Source: Trebonia kvetii (GTDB lineage Bacteria > Actinomycetota > Actinomycetes > Streptosporangiales > Streptosporangiaceae). Taken from it: a stretch of 64,000 bases of DNA. Under the pieces are notes generated by a model. It saw only the letters and a list, made by a program, of their open reading frames with translations. It did no database searches and was not told the DNA's origin. Below, one piece after another: positions 36,302-45,595 of the stretch. Numbering within the stretch: the stretch's first letter is position 1; each line of letters begins with the position of its first letter. The stretch covers positions 22,261 to 86,260 of the forward strand of contig NZ_RPFW01000010.1 of NCBI RefSeq assembly GCF_007827045.1, given 5' to 3'. The position numbers and the translations under genes are program-made.

Positions 36302-38407
36302 ATGTCTGGTGAGATAGTCCGCTTGGTTGGTAGTCGGTATATTTTGGGTGAATTTGCCGGAGAAGGCGGTCTGGGACGGGTGTGGCGGGCGCACGACCAG
36401 CTCCTAGACAGGGACGTGGCAGTCAAGGAGATACTGCTGCCGGGGGGTGTGTCTGCGGCCGAGCATGCGAGCATGGTCGCCCTGGCTATGCGGGAGGCAC
36501 GGGCCGCGGCGAGGCTGCACCACCCTGGCGTGATCACGGTCCACGACGTGGTTGAGCATGACGGGTCTCCCTGGATCGTGATGGAGTTCATCGACGGCCC
36601 GTCTTTGTCTGCCGAGATCGGTGCCCACGGTCGCCTGGCGTGGAAGCGCGTGGCTGGCATCGGGACGCAGGTAGCAGAAGCCCTAGGGCACGCGCATAGT
36701 GCCGGAATCGTGCACCGTGACCTCAAGCCAGGCAACATCCTGCTGTCCGGCCAACGGGCCATTGTCGCCGATTTTGGTCTCGCGCGGGTCCTGGATGCCA
36801 GCACGAGGTCCACCGGTAGCGGGCCGGGTCCCGGTACGTACCTCTACATGGCACCTGAGCAGTGGGAGGGCAAGGCTGGTCCCCCTGCGGACTTGTGGGC
36901 GCTTGGCGTCACCCTGTATGAGGCCGTCGAAGGCTCCCGGCCGTTTGGTGGAGACACGCTGCCCGCCCTCATGATGGCCATCGTCGCCCGACCGCCAGCC
37001 CCGACACGGCACGCCGGCCCGTTGCGCGATCTGATTGAAGCGCTCCTGTCCAAGGACCCGGCGAGCCGACCCGACAGTCAGGCTGTAATGGAGGCGCTCA
37101 CTGACGCCCTCCGGGATCCCGGCGTTGCCTCAAGCCAAACCCCGCGTCCTAGCGTAAAGACCGAAACCTTGGTCAAGGAGGCGTACAGCCTGTACAAGCA
37201 GGGCCGCTGCGCGGAGGCGGAGGCAATCCTCCGCGAGGCCATCCGACTCGACCCAGGCCACTCCGATGCGTACGTCGGCCTTGGCAACGTTCTCGTCAGC
37301 ATGGGTCGGTATGCGGAGGCAGAGGCCATGCTCCGGGAGGCGATCCGCCTCAACCCAGGCGATTCCGAGGCGCACAACAGCCTTGGGGTCACCTTGGACA
37401 GGATGGGTCGGGGTCGGTATGCGGAGGCGGAGGCAGCATACCGGGAGGCGATTCGTCTCAACCCAGGCGACACTAGGGCGCGAGTCAACCTCGGAATCAT
37501 CCTGCGCCTTGTAGGAGAACTCCCGGAGGCGGAGACCGTACAACGTGAAGCAATTCGCCTCGCGCCGGACGAAGCCTCTGCGCACGGCGAACTTGGACGC
37601 GTCCTCATGGCCCTGGGGCGCATTCCGGAGTCCCTAGTCGCCCATCGCGATGCGGTCCGCCACAACCCGGAAAATGCTGTTTATCGGCACGAACTTGGGA
37701 TCGTTCTTCAGGAGGCGGGACAGGTCGCGGAGGCTGAGAATACTCTCCGTAAAGCGATCCGGCTCAACCCTGACAACGCGGATTCACACGCCGCCCTCGG
37801 AGACATCCTCCTCGGCTTGGAGCAGTACACAGAAGCCAAGGCCGAATACCGCAAGGCGATCCGACTCGACCCTGATAACGGCGGACCATACCACAATCTC
37901 GGATTCATATTCTCCCAGGAGGAACAGTACGCGGAGGCAGAGGCCGCATACCGTGAAGCCTCTCGCCTTATGCCGGGAGTCCCACTGCCACAGCGAAACC
38001 TTGGGTTTCTCCTCTACGAGACGGGAAGCTATGTCCGGGCCGAAGTCGCACTACGAGAGGTGATACGTCTCGATCCAGTGGACGGCGAAGTTTACAACGG
38101 CCTTGGACTCGTCCTTGTTGAGCTAGAGCGGTACGCGGAGGCTAAAGCCGCGTTCAGGGAGGCGATCAGGATCAACCCGAGCGACTCGAGCGCCTATGAA
38201 AACCTTGAAGCCATCGAGGATCTGGGCATCAACACCGGCGGCAACAACTACGGCAACATCAATAGTAACACGGAAACCTATAATGTTAACTACGGCATCA
38301 ACTACGGCAACATTGGCTTCGGGGGCAACTTATCATCCGCTGGTCTGGCCAATTTCCGCCCTCTCGACCCAGTTCCGGAGCAGGGACACGGCAAAGTCGT
38401 GATGTAG
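36302..38407 (+). CDS. Ser/Thr protein kinase with TPR array
   Basis: A 701-aa protein. Residues 10-275 are a complete Hanks-type kinase: glycine loop [20 protein letters not shown] lysine, [10 protein letters not shown] (about 138), DFGLARVL (about 157) and an APEQW segment. Residues 288-645 are about ten tetratricopeptide repeats with the pattern G[19 protein letters not shown], a protein-binding superhelix. No transmembrane helix is present, unlike the common PknB type. A short Asn/Gly/Tyr-rich stretch follows ([18 protein letters not shown]). The last residues (about [15 protein letters not shown] onward) are encoded by IS debris and then by the left end of an ISAs1 element, so the native C-terminus is altered. 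It is divergent from DISARM; a regulatory or defence signalling role is possible. Confidence 0.85.
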   Translation: MSGEIVRLVGSRYILGEFAGEGGLGRVWRAHDQLLDRDVAVKEILLPGGVSAAEHASMVALAMREARAAARLHHPGVITVHDVVEHDGSPWIVMEFIDGPSLSAEIGAHGRLAWKRVAGIGTQVAEALGHAHSAGIVHRDLKPGNILLSGQRAIVADFGLARVLDASTRSTGSGPGPGTYLYMAPEQWEGKAGPPADLWALGVTLYEAVEGSRPFGGDTLPALMMAIVARPPAPTRHAGPLRDLIEALLSKDPASRPDSQAVMEALTDALRDPGVASSQTPRPSVKTETLVKEAYSLYKQGRCAEAEAILREAIRLDPGHSDAYVGLGNVLVSMGRYAEAEAMLREAIRLNPGDSEAHNSLGVTLDRMGRGRYAEAEAAYREAIRLNPGDTRARVNLGIILRLVGELPEAETVQREAIRLAPDEASAHGELGRVLMALGRIPESLVAHRDAVRHNPENAVYRHELGIVLQEAGQVAEAENTLRKAIRLNPDNADSHAALGDILLGLEQYTEAKAEYRKAIRLDPDNGGPYHNLGFIFSQEEQYAEAEAAYREASRLMPGVPLPQRNLGFLLYETGSYVRAEVALREVIRLDPVDGEVYNGLGLVLVELERYAEAKAAFREAIRINPSDSSAYENLEAIEDLGINTGGNNYGNINSNTETYNVNYGINYGNIGFGGNLSSAGLANFRPLDPVPEQGHGKVVM

Positions 38408-39667
38408 GGCTGTGGCCTGCGGTGTCGTGATTGGGGCTGATGTGCCCGGCGTGTCTGCGGGAGGCGGGCGGGGCCCGGGCGGAACGATGGAAGTTCCTAC
38501 GCTCGCCATCGACTGCCCCGAGGGACTCCCGCCCGCTCATGACATCTTCCCCGATAAAGGGTGCTGCCCGCACCCGGTACCTGCTCGATCTGCTGTCCCA
38601 GGTCCCTGACCCGCGTAAACGGCGAGGCCGGCGGCACCAGCTGGCCGGGCTGCTGGCCGTCGGGGCCGCGGCGGTGATCGCGGGCTCGAGGTCGTTCGCC
38701 GCGATCGGGCAGTGGGCCGCGGACGCCGGCCCGGACGTGCTGGCCGCGCTCGGCGCGGACCGCGGCCCGGCGGACGAGTCCACCTACCGGCGCGCGTTCG
38801 CCCTGGTCAGCGCGGACGTCCTGGACCAGGTTCTCGGTGCCTGGCTGTTCACCAGGGCCGTGCGGGCCGCCGGGCGGCTGGTGATCGCGGTCGACGGCAA
38901 GGCCGTACGGGGCGCGAAAGGCAAGGACGGGAAGGCCCCGCACCTGGTCGCAGCCCTCGCGCACGGCATCGGCGCGGTCCTCGGCCAGGTCGCCGTGAAC
39001 GCGAAGAGCAACGAGATCCCCGCGGTCCGGGACCTGCTGGCCGCGTTCGCCGACCTGGCCGGGGCAGTCATCACCCTGGACGCGCTGCACACCCAGCACG
39101 ACACCGCGCAGCTCATCCTCAGCCGGCACGCGGACTACGCGATGACCGTCAAGGGCAACATGCCCACCCTGTTCCGGCAGCTCAAGAAGCTGCCCTGGCC
39201 CAAGGTCCCCTCCGTTTCCACCGTGACGAAGGACCACGGCCGACGCGCCCGCCGCACCGTCAAGGTCATCCTGGCGCCCGCCTGGATCGAGTTCGAGGGA
39301 GCCGCCCAGGTCGCGCAGCTGCGCCGCACCGTCACGAAAAAGGGCAAGAAGACCGTCGAGGTCGTCTACCTCATCACCAGCGACCGCAGGGCCGATCCCG
39401 CCACCCTGGCCGCCTGGGTCAAAGGCCACTGGGAAATCGAGAACAAGCTCCACTGGGTCCGCGACGTCACCTACCAGGAGGACAAGTCCCTGGTCAGGAC
39501 CGGGAACGCGCCCCGCGTCATGGCGTCCCTGCGCAGCCTGGCCGTCAGCCTCCTGCGACTGGGCGGGCACGACAACATCGCCGCCGCCAACCGCCACCAC
39601 GCCCGCGATCCCCAGCGGACGCTCAAGCTACTTCAAGCTGCGTGAATGCGACTTTGCCGTGTCCCTG
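38381..39667 (+). mobile_element. ISAs1-family insertion sequence, copy A
   Basis: A 1287-bp element bounded by inverted repeats CAGGGACACGGCAAAGTCG (left) and the complement (right). It is flanked by a 10-bp duplication, AGTTCCGGAG, at 38371-38380 and 39668-39677. A second, inverted copy with a different duplication lies at 42234-43520. It carries one transposase gene. Confidence 0.92.
38431..39645 (+). CDS. ISAs1-family transposase, copy A
   Basis: A 404-aa DDE transposase (H repeat-associated type). It has LLSQVPDPRKRRGRRHQLAG at the N-terminus, VIAVDGKAVRGAKGK (first Asp, about 152), ITLDALHTQHD (second Asp, about 215) and HWEIENKLHWVRDV (Glu, about 335). It appears intact. ATG 38539 (MTSSPIKGAARTRYL) may be the true start, since the first 36 residues look non-conserved. 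The other copy differs at only a few residues, for example Ser/Ala in LILSRHADYAMT. Confidence 0.9.
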   Translation: MGLMCPACLREAGGARAERWKFLRSPSTAPRDSRPLMTSSPIKGAARTRYLLDLLSQVPDPRKRRGRRHQLAGLLAVGAAAVIAGSRSFAAIGQWAADAGPDVLAALGADRGPADESTYRRAFALVSADVLDQVLGAWLFTRAVRAAGRLVIAVDGKAVRGAKGKDGKAPHLVAALAHGIGAVLGQVAVNAKSNEIPAVRDLLAAFADLAGAVITLDALHTQHDTAQLILSRHADYAMTVKGNMPTLFRQLKKLPWPKVPSVSTVTKDHGRRARRTVKVILAPAWIEFEGAAQVAQLRRTVTKKGKKTVEVVYLITSDRRADPATLAAWVKGHWEIENKLHWVRDVTYQEDKSLVRTGNAPRVMASLRSLAVSLLRLGGHDNIAAANRHHARDPQRTLKLLQAA

Positions 39668-39830
39668 AGTTCCGGAGCGTCTCGGGATTAATGCCCAGCC
39701 GCTCGCCGACACGGGCAATCGAGCCGCGCTGATCCCCAGACTGCGCCCGCAGCTCGAAGACCATCGCCCCTGCACGTTCCTGCAGCTCGGCGGGGTGCAG
39801 CGTGCATTGGTTGGCCTCCGGGAGTCTCAG

Positions 39831-40520
39831 GCGCGGCGCGACGGCGTGCTCAGCCGCAGAAGCCCACGCATGAACGCGAGCTAGCCCAGGAGAACCGTAA
39901 GGACGGCACGGGCTCCCTGCCGCAGGAGCGGAGGGTCCGGCAGCCTAAACCAGGCGCTCGTCCTACTGCTGCCCTTTGATGACCATTCGGGACCCTCGTT
40001 GCCCTCTCTGGGCCGTTCGCTGTGGCACGTAGGGTGCACGACTATTGGCTGTTCGCGATTTCTTCGTCCTCCCTCTGTTGGTCAGAGAACTCCGTACACG
40101 GTGACCTCTAGGCGCTCGCTCTCGTTCCAGGAAGAGTGCGGAGAGCGGGCCGAGGCGGGGAAGCCTGACCGAACCGGATCCGGGGGACGGCGCTCACCCG
40201 TGCCATGCCCACGACGCGGACTCCGGTCCTTGCATCCCCCGCGAAAACCAAGGCGTCCAACAAGGCCGGAGCGGCCGACGACGATATGCGTGACATTGAG
40301 GAGATCTCCGCAAACGCGGTGTCTAACTTGACAAGTTGCAGGCCAACTTGGCTCAGGTCATGTGTGTTGTGCTACGGATCTGCGAGGGTTCTGAGTCCCT
40401 CCGACACGTCGGGCATGGCATCGAAGCTTTGCTGATGAGTTAGCCGCTAACGTTGTCATTCCTGGTAGACGAGAGGAACATGTTAGAGGAGTTCGTCTTC
40501 CCGATGGGGGTGTAGCAGCC
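39831..40520. other. Region without a recognisable gene
   Basis: About 690 bases between the IS3 relic and the HTH-TIR gene. Short frames (for example 40205-40435, starting MPTTRTPVLASPAKTK) do not resemble known proteins. Base composition becomes more AT-rich after 40300, like the following gene. It should contain the promoter of the HTH-TIR gene. Confidence 0.3.
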
Positions 40521-41201
40521 TTGAGTGAGCTTGAGGTACTCGCCGCTAGACGGATACGTATGCTTCGCATCGCCCGAGGTTGGACCGCCCTCGGACTCTC
40601 ACTTGAATACGAGAAGATAGGGGTTGGGCCACGGATCGAGCGCACCGCGATCGCTAAGATTGAGAACGGCCGTCGGATGATAAAGGCGGGAGAGGTTGAA
40701 GGAATATCCAGAGTCTTCGGCCTTAGAGCTTCCGATCTGCTGGCGCCAGATGGTCCCAGAGTATTTTTGAGCTATGCTGATGTAGATCGAAATGGGGAAG
40801 AGGTCGCGACTTGGCTGAGTGGGCGTGGCTTCCAAGTTGGACGAAGGCAGGAATCTGAACGCGAAGGATTTTCTTCTGCGGAGCCGGATGAGATCAATAG
40901 CGTGCAGGCGTTTGTCGCATTGTTTTCTCCGCGCTACTTCTCTTCGCCCCTTTGCCGTGAAGAGCTGGATCTGGCAATGAAACGCAAGCATCGATTGCAG
41001 GTGGCAGGTGTTGCCACTGAATTCATCTATGTCATGCGGATGGCAGAAACGCACGAGTTGGATGTGTCGGATCTTGAATCGTATCCCGTGACGGATCTCA
41101 CGCTTGTCAGCGGCAGGAATGAAGAAGCGACACTTAGCAACCTGGGCAGCAAGCTCATGATGAGCGCTCGGATGCCTTCCGCATCGCGCGAGCGACGCTG
41201 A
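40521..41201 (+). CDS. HTH-TIR fusion protein
   Basis: A 226-aa protein. Residues 8-72 form an XRE-type DNA-binding domain (IRMLRIARGWTALGLSLEYE ... TAIAKIENGRR ... ISRVFGLRASDLL). Residues 78-210 are a TIR domain: RVFLSYADVDRNGEEVATWL (strand A, helix A), FVALFSPRYFSSPLCREELD (strand C/D with the Glu expected to be catalytic in NAD-cleaving TIRs), and EFIYVMRM. TIR domains in bacterial defence degrade NAD+ or make signal nucleotides when activated. Joining one to a DNA-binding domain suggests a sensor-regulator or self-repressing toxin. The TTG start is chosen; no better ATG exists in frame. The gene is clearly less GC-rich than its neighbours and stands alone between two ISAs1 copies. Confidence 0.75.
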   Translation: MSELEVLAARRIRMLRIARGWTALGLSLEYEKIGVGPRIERTAIAKIENGRRMIKAGEVEGISRVFGLRASDLLAPDGPRVFLSYADVDRNGEEVATWLSGRGFQVGRRQESEREGFSSAEPDEINSVQAFVALFSPRYFSSPLCREELDLAMKRKHRLQVAGVATEFIYVMRMAETHELDVSDLESYPVTDLTLVSGRNEEATLSNLGSKLMMSARMPSASRERR

Positions 41202-41359
41202 TCTGGATTGACGTGCTAATACATCAAACTGGCGACTAAGGCTCTGACAGGTCGAGGTCATCTGTCTCGGCCTCCTAGCTCAAGGCCGTTCGCTACCGCA
41301 CTCCAAGCGAGTGATACATGGGTAGGCGCGCAAAGGCGGACCTAGTGACTCCCAGTGCA

Positions 41360-41599
41360 TCACTGCCCAGCAGAGCGTAAGTTGAGCTCAAATAGCTCAA
41401 CTTGAGAGTATTTTTTTTGGAGAGGGGCGGCGGTAGAGCCAGATTTTTTGGAGGCCGGTAGAGCCAGGTAGGCGGCTAGACCTGTGGCAACGGCGGCGGC
41501 GGCGAGTATCACCCAGACAACTTCGCCGTGAGAGAGTCCGACGAGCGCGGCGAAGGCAGCGCCGACTGCGGCAAGCAGTCCTACCACGCTCCGGGCCAT
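41360..41599 (-). CDS. Small two-helix membrane protein
   Basis: A 79-aa protein starting MARSVVGLLAAVGAAFAALV, preceded by a good AAGGGAGAG site. Two hydrophobic helices (about 4-20 and 26-46) and a basic, Ser/Lys-rich tail. No family is recognised. An upstream extension to 41755 is Cys-rich but lacks a ribosome-binding site. It is convergent with the HTH-TIR gene. Confidence 0.5.
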   Translation of the reverse strand: MARSVVGLLAAVGAAFAALVGLSHGEVVWVILAAAAVATGLAAYLALPASKKSGSTAAPLQKKYSQVELFELNLRSAGQ

Positions 41600-41973
41600 C
41601 GGCTCTCCCTTGCAACAACCCGAGTCAAAGCCGCATCCATGCTTGTCAACCATGCTACTACAGGCAAGCGTTCCCTTAATGGCCTTGTACGGCGGGTCGT
41701 GATAGCCGCAAGCACTCTGGCCGGCGCCATGGCGACTAGGCCAGTGCTCCGGCATTAGAGCAGAATGTCAGCGTCGGGTCCTCCGTCTTGCGGTGACCAT
41801 ACGCTCAACTGTTGAGTTATCAAGGTTCAAGCGCGCAACGGCGCTGGCCTCGCTAACGCCGTGCTAACCACGGCCTTGGACGCAGAAGGACGCCCTTGGA
41901 CACCTTGAGTGTCGAGCACTGCACATAGCCTGCTGAAGCAGCCGGTTATGGACTGGCGTGGACCTGCAAAGCC
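41600..41973. other. Gene-poor stretch before the tRNA-like site
   Basis: About 370 bases with only short, non-protein-like frames. The stretch 41820-41920 is GC-rich and coding-like (reading VLTTALDAEGRPWTP) and could be the 3' tail of a lost gene such as an integrase. This is speculative. Confidence 0.25.
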
Positions 41974-42018
41974 TCCTGAAAAGCGGAAGGTCGGCGGTTC
42001 GACCCCGCCCCTGACCAC
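41974..42018 (+). other. tRNA-Phe 3' half, probable attachment site
   Basis: The stretch reads as the anticodon loop CTGAAAA (anticodon GAA), the 3' anticodon strand GCGGA, a variable loop, a T-arm with GGCGG/CCGCC pairing around TTCGACC, and an acceptor end CCTGACCAC. No D-arm or 5' acceptor strand precedes it, so it cannot make a tRNA. Integrative elements that use tRNA genes leave exactly this kind of 3' duplicate at one end. The matching intact tRNA-Phe and the integrase would lie outside the window. Confidence 0.6.
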
Positions 42019-42233
42019 ATCTCTGACAGCAGCAGAAACGCTGCTTTACCTGCGGAAACCCACCTGGTTATCGTCTTGGTGGTCATGCCCGTCCGCAATG
42101 CTTCAAGCCATCTCGCGACCGCTGCTGTCCGCTCCCTGTGGCACGCGAGATAGGAGTGACGGACGCTAGCGGATACGCATCCTTTGACACTTCGCTGGCT
42201 TTCCCGTCCACTTTCTTCGCTCCCCCCACCAGT

Positions 42234-43520
42234 CAGGGACACGGCAAAGTCGCATTCACGCAGCTTGAAGTAGCTTGAGCGTCCGCTGGGGACCGCGGGC
42301 GTGGTGGCGGTTGGCGGCGGCGATGTTGTCGTGCCCGCCCAGCCGCAGGAGGCTGACGGCCAGGCTGCGCAGGGACGCCATGACGCGGGGCGCGTTCCCG
42401 GTCCTGACCAGGGACTTGTCCTCCTGGTAGGTGACGTCGCGGACCCAGTGGAGCTTGTTCTCGATTTCCCAGTGGCCTTTGACCCAGGCGGCCAGGGTGG
42501 CGGGATCGGCCCTGCGGTCGCTGGTGATGAGGTAGACGACCTCGACGGTCTTCTTGCCCTTTTTCGTGACGGTGCGGCGCAGCTGCGCGACCTGGGCGGC
42601 TCCCTCGAACTCGATCCAGGCGGGCGCCAGGATGACCTTGACGGTGCGGCGGGCGCGTCGGCCGTGGTCCTTCGTCACGGTGGAAACGGAGGGGACCTTG
42701 GGCCAGGGCAGCTTCTTGAGCTGCCGGAACAGGGTGGGCATGTTGCCCTTGACGGTCATCGCGTAGTCCGCGTGCCGGGCGAGGATGAGCTGGGCGGTGT
42801 CGTGCTGCGTGTGCAGCGCGTCCAGGGTGATGACCGCCCCGGCCAGGTCGGCGAACGCGGCCAGCAGGTCCCGGACCGCGGGGATCTCGTTGCTCTTCGC
42901 GTTCACGGCGACCTGGCCGAGGACCGCGCCGATGCCGTGCGCGAGGGCTGCGACCAGGTGCGGGGCCTTCCCGTCCTTGCCTTTCGCGCCCCGCACGGCC
43001 TTGCCGTCGACCGCGATCACCAGCCGCCCGGCGGCCCGCACGGCCCTGGTGAACAGCCAGGCACCGAGAACCTGGTCCAGGACGTCCGCGCTGACCAGGG
43101 CGAACGCACGCCGGTAGGTGGACTCGTCCGCCGGGCCGCGGTCCGCGCCGAGCGCGGCCAGCACGTCCGGGCCGGCGTCCGCGGCCCACTGCCCGATCGC
43201 GGCGAACGACCTCGAGCCCGCGATCACCGCCGCGGCCCCGACGGCCAGCAGCCCGGCCAGCTGATGCCGCCGGCCTCGCCGTTTACGCGGGTCAGGGACC
43301 TGGGACAGCAGATCGAGCAGGTACCGGGTGCGGGCAGCACCCTTTATCGGGGAAGATGTCATGAGCGGGCGGGAGTCCCTCGGGGCAGTCGATGGCGAGC
43401 GTAGGAACTTCCATCGTTCCGCCCGGGCCCCGCCCGCCTCCCGCAGACACGCCGGGCACATCAGCCCCAATCACGACATCGCACGTCACAGCCCCACATC
43501 ACGACTTTGCCGTGTCCCTG
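42234..43520 (-). mobile_element. ISAs1-family insertion sequence, copy B
   Basis: A 1287-bp element, inverted relative to copy A, with the same 19-bp terminal inverted repeats. It is flanked by its own 10-bp duplication, CCCCACCAGT, at 42224-42233 and 43521-43530. It cuts off the 5' part of a gene for an IPT/TIG-domain protein. Confidence 0.92.
42256..43470 (-). CDS. ISAs1-family transposase, copy B
   Basis: A 404-aa DDE transposase nearly identical to copy A (VIAVDGKAVRGAKGK, ITLDALHTQHD and HWEIENKLHWVRDV all kept). Visible differences include Ala for Ser in LILARHADYAMT and Gly for Asp in HHARGPQRT. The likely true start is ATG 43362. It looks functional. Confidence 0.9.
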   Translation of the reverse strand: MGLMCPACLREAGGARAERWKFLRSPSTAPRDSRPLMTSSPIKGAARTRYLLDLLSQVPDPRKRRGRRHQLAGLLAVGAAAVIAGSRSFAAIGQWAADAGPDVLAALGADRGPADESTYRRAFALVSADVLDQVLGAWLFTRAVRAAGRLVIAVDGKAVRGAKGKDGKAPHLVAALAHGIGAVLGQVAVNAKSNEIPAVRDLLAAFADLAGAVITLDALHTQHDTAQLILARHADYAMTVKGNMPTLFRQLKKLPWPKVPSVSTVTKDHGRRARRTVKVILAPAWIEFEGAAQVAQLRRTVTKKGKKTVEVVYLITSDRRADPATLAAWVKGHWEIENKLHWVRDVTYQEDKSLVRTGNAPRVMASLRSLAVSLLRLGGHDNIAAANRHHARGPQRTLKLLQAA

Positions 43521-43845
43521 CCCCACCAGTAGCGGCGAAGTGTCATGCGGTATCGACGGCATCTGGGTCACCTACGACTACGTGCCCCCGGTCGTCACCG
43601 GCATCAGTCCCGCCGCCGGGCTGGCCGCGGGCGGCACGAAAGTGACGATTGCCGGCACCGGGTTCACGCATTCGACGGATGTGACGTTCGGCCCCGCAGA
43701 CTCGACCTATTCGTTCACCGTCAACTCAGCCACATCCATCACCGTGGTCACGCCGCCAGGCAGCGGGACACAAGACGTTCAGGTGTATACCCCCTGGGGA
43801 GGCAGCGCCGCTGACCCGGCTGACAAGTTCACCTACCAGCCGTGA
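43521..43845 (+). pseudogene. IPT/TIG-domain surface protein, 3' fragment
   Basis: About 105 residues remain: GIDGIWVTYDYVPPVVTGIS followed by a full IPT/TIG Ig-like domain (PAAGLAAGGTKVTIAGTGFT, then TPPGSGTQDVQVYTPWGG). Such domains occur in tandem in secreted actinobacterial proteins. The 5' part is missing at the ISAs1 insertion, and no continuation is visible on the other side, so DNA was lost or rearranged there. An in-frame ATG in the IS end (43507) could in principle start a short product without a signal peptide. Confidence 0.65.
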
Positions 43846-44366
43846 CCATCAGCTCAGGCGCGAACTCTCTGGGCTACGACACAACACAGCTCTAGAGGGC
43901 GTGTTCGCGTCGGACGGGGGCAGTTTGAGCGGGCGAGTCACCACGAACCCGTTCGGGATGATGATTTTGGGCTTCCCGGCAGGCGGCACGGCGACTATGG
44001 CTGGCGGAGGTGCGGCCAGGCGGCGGCGGTCATCGTCCATCTTCCGCCGACACCCGATCGGCTGTCATCGCGGACAACCAGCCCCTGTTGCTGGAGGGCC
44101 TCAAGTTCCTGCAGGAAGGTTCCATTGCCTGGGCCGTGCCTGGAACTAACGGTCAGGTCGATATGCCTGGCGTACCAGTTCCCGCCCCCCCGGCGACGAC
44201 TGCCAGGAGCTTTACCTGCCGATCGGAAAGGGGATATCGCTCACGGCGCCGGTCTGCCGTGGTAGCGCTGACCGTCGGTCAGCTGACCGATGTCTCCCGG
44301 TGAGAGATGCGGAAGTGTTGGCGGTGTGTCGGCGACGGTCCAATACTGACCCTGTAGCGACGGTTG
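43846..44366. other. Region without a clear gene
   Basis: About 520 bases. Around 44065-44115 a short run reading VIADNQPLLLEGLKFLQEG resembles the start of a response-regulator receiver domain, but it is not continued, so this may be decayed coding DNA. No RNA or repeat was identified. Confidence 0.25.
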
Positions 44367-44432
44367 TGAGCTTGCCCCCGTTTCCCGGACACCTGACCTG
44401 AGATGGCCTCGGCCATCAGGAAGGATGTCCCC

Positions 44433-44723
44433 ATGCCCGCACCGCACCCTCCGGAGTTCCGCCAGCGCGCCGTCGAGCTCGCCCGCCAGGGCACCGCACC
44501 GATCGCCAAGACCGCGAAAGACCTCGGCATCAGCGAATCGTGCCTGCGGAACTGGCTCGCCCAGGCCGACGCCGACGAAAGCAGCAGCCCGCTAAAGCCA
44601 ACCAGCGCGGAAAAGAAAGAGATCGCAGAGCTGCGCCGGAAAAACCGGCAGCTTGAGATGGAAAACGACATCCTCAAGCGCGCCGCCGCTTACTTTGCCA
44701 GGGAAAGCGTCCTCCCAAAGTAA
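44433..44723 (+). CDS. IS3-family OrfA
   Basis: A 96-aa protein with an N-terminal helix-turn-helix (FRQRAVELARQGTAPIAKTA, LGISESCLRNWLAQADADE) and a C-terminal leucine zipper (AELRRKNRQLEMENDILKRA). It binds the IS ends and regulates transposition. AGGAAGGAT precedes ATG 44433; an in-frame ATG at 44403 adds ten residues. The orfB frame overlaps its end in the -1 direction near CCAAAGTAA, consistent with the programmed frameshift that makes OrfAB in this family. Confidence 0.85.
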   Translation: MPAPHPPEFRQRAVELARQGTAPIAKTAKDLGISESCLRNWLAQADADESSSPLKPTSAEKKEIAELRRKNRQLEMENDILKRAAAYFARESVLPK

Positions 44724-44791
44724 CCTTCCGGCTGGTCCGAGAGCTGGCCGATACCGGAATCCCGGTCGCGGCGGCCTGCCGGGTACTGAAC

Positions 44792-45595
44792 GTGTCCACG
44801 TCCGGCTATTACGAATGGCTCGGAAAGCCGGAATCGCCGAGAAACGCGAGGAACAGGGAGCTTGCGAAGATGATCGCGGCGGTTCACGAGGAATCGCGCG
44901 GCACTTACGGGTGGCCGCGGGTGCACGCCGAGCTGGTCCTGGGCCTGGGCGAGACGGTGAACCGCAAGCGGGTCGCCCGGCTGATGCGCGAAGCCGGCCT
45001 GCAGGGCGTCCACCGGCGCAAAGGCCGGAAGAACCTGGTCAACGCCGCGACCGAGGAAGACCTGGTGCACCGGCAGTTCGCGGTCGTCGAGCTCGACCAG
45101 CTCTGGCTGACCGACATCACCGAGCACCCGACAGCCGAGGGAAAGGTGTACTGCGCGGCGGTCATGGACGCCTGCTCGCGACGGATCATCGGCTGGTCAA
45201 TTGACGTCAGCCAGAAATCGGAGCTGGTCATCGACGCGATCGGCATGGCTATCCTCCGGCGCCGCCCGGAGTCAAGCAAAACGATCCTGCATTCCGACCA
45301 CGGAACGCAGTACACGTCCTGGGCTTTCGGGAAAAGGCTCCGCGACGCGGGGCTGCTCGGCTCGATGGGAACGGTCGGGGACTGCTACGACAACTCGATG
45401 ATGGAATCGTTCTGGGGCACCATGCAGATAGAACTTCTTGACCGGAAGGCATGGAAATCCAGGAAAGAGCTAGCGAACGCGATATTCGAATGGATAGAAT
45501 GCTGGTATAACCCCGCGCGAAGGCATTCCAGCCTCGGGATGCTCAGCCCAGCCGACTTCGAGACACGACTCAGGCCGCCAGACCACGGCGCCTGA
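44792..45595 (+). CDS. IS3-family OrfB transposase
   Basis: A 267-aa rve-type integrase core with DDE residues in LWLTDITEHPTAEGKVYCA (Asp), ILHSDHGTQYTSWAFG (Asp) and DNSMMESFWGTMQIELL (Glu). An HTH_21 segment (REESRGTYGWPRVHAEL-like, HEESRGTYGWPRVH) precedes the core. The frame is open upstream to the orfA end (about 44720), so the working product is probably an OrfAB fusion made by -1 frameshifting. GTG 44792 is only the first in-frame start codon. Confidence 0.88.
   Translation: MSTSGYYEWLGKPESPRNARNRELAKMIAAVHEESRGTYGWPRVHAELVLGLGETVNRKRVARLMREAGLQGVHRRKGRKNLVNAATEEDLVHRQFAVVELDQLWLTDITEHPTAEGKVYCAAVMDACSRRIIGWSIDVSQKSELVIDAIGMAILRRRPESSKTILHSDHGTQYTSWAFGKRLRDAGLLGSMGTVGDCYDNSMMESFWGTMQIELLDRKAWKSRKELANAIFEWIECWYNPARRHSSLGMLSPADFETRLRPPDHGA

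Larger units (their letters stand above)
38336..39830 (-). pseudogene. IS3-family orfA remnant split by ISAs1 element
   Basis: Removing the ISAs1 element (38381-39667, with its 10-bp duplication) rejoins a leftward frame reading CTLHPAELQERAGAMVFELR, SIARVGERLGINPETLRNWV and [10 protein letters not shown]. This is the helix-turn-helix of an IS3-family OrfA. The frame stops soon after, and no orfB follows. It has fused to the 3' end of the kinase gene, so this is an old, truncated insertion later hit by another IS. Confidence 0.65.

Noticed and set aside
41827-42242. Short proteins read across the tRNA-Phe-like sequence
   Set aside because: They are translations of the tRNA 3' half (for example GAGSNRRPSAFQ), a common annotation artefact at attachment sites.
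38381-43520. Two inverted ISAs1 copies around the HTH-TIR gene as a composite transposon
   Set aside because: Each copy has its own different 10-bp target duplication, so they arrived independently. The outer ends of the pair do not share a duplication.
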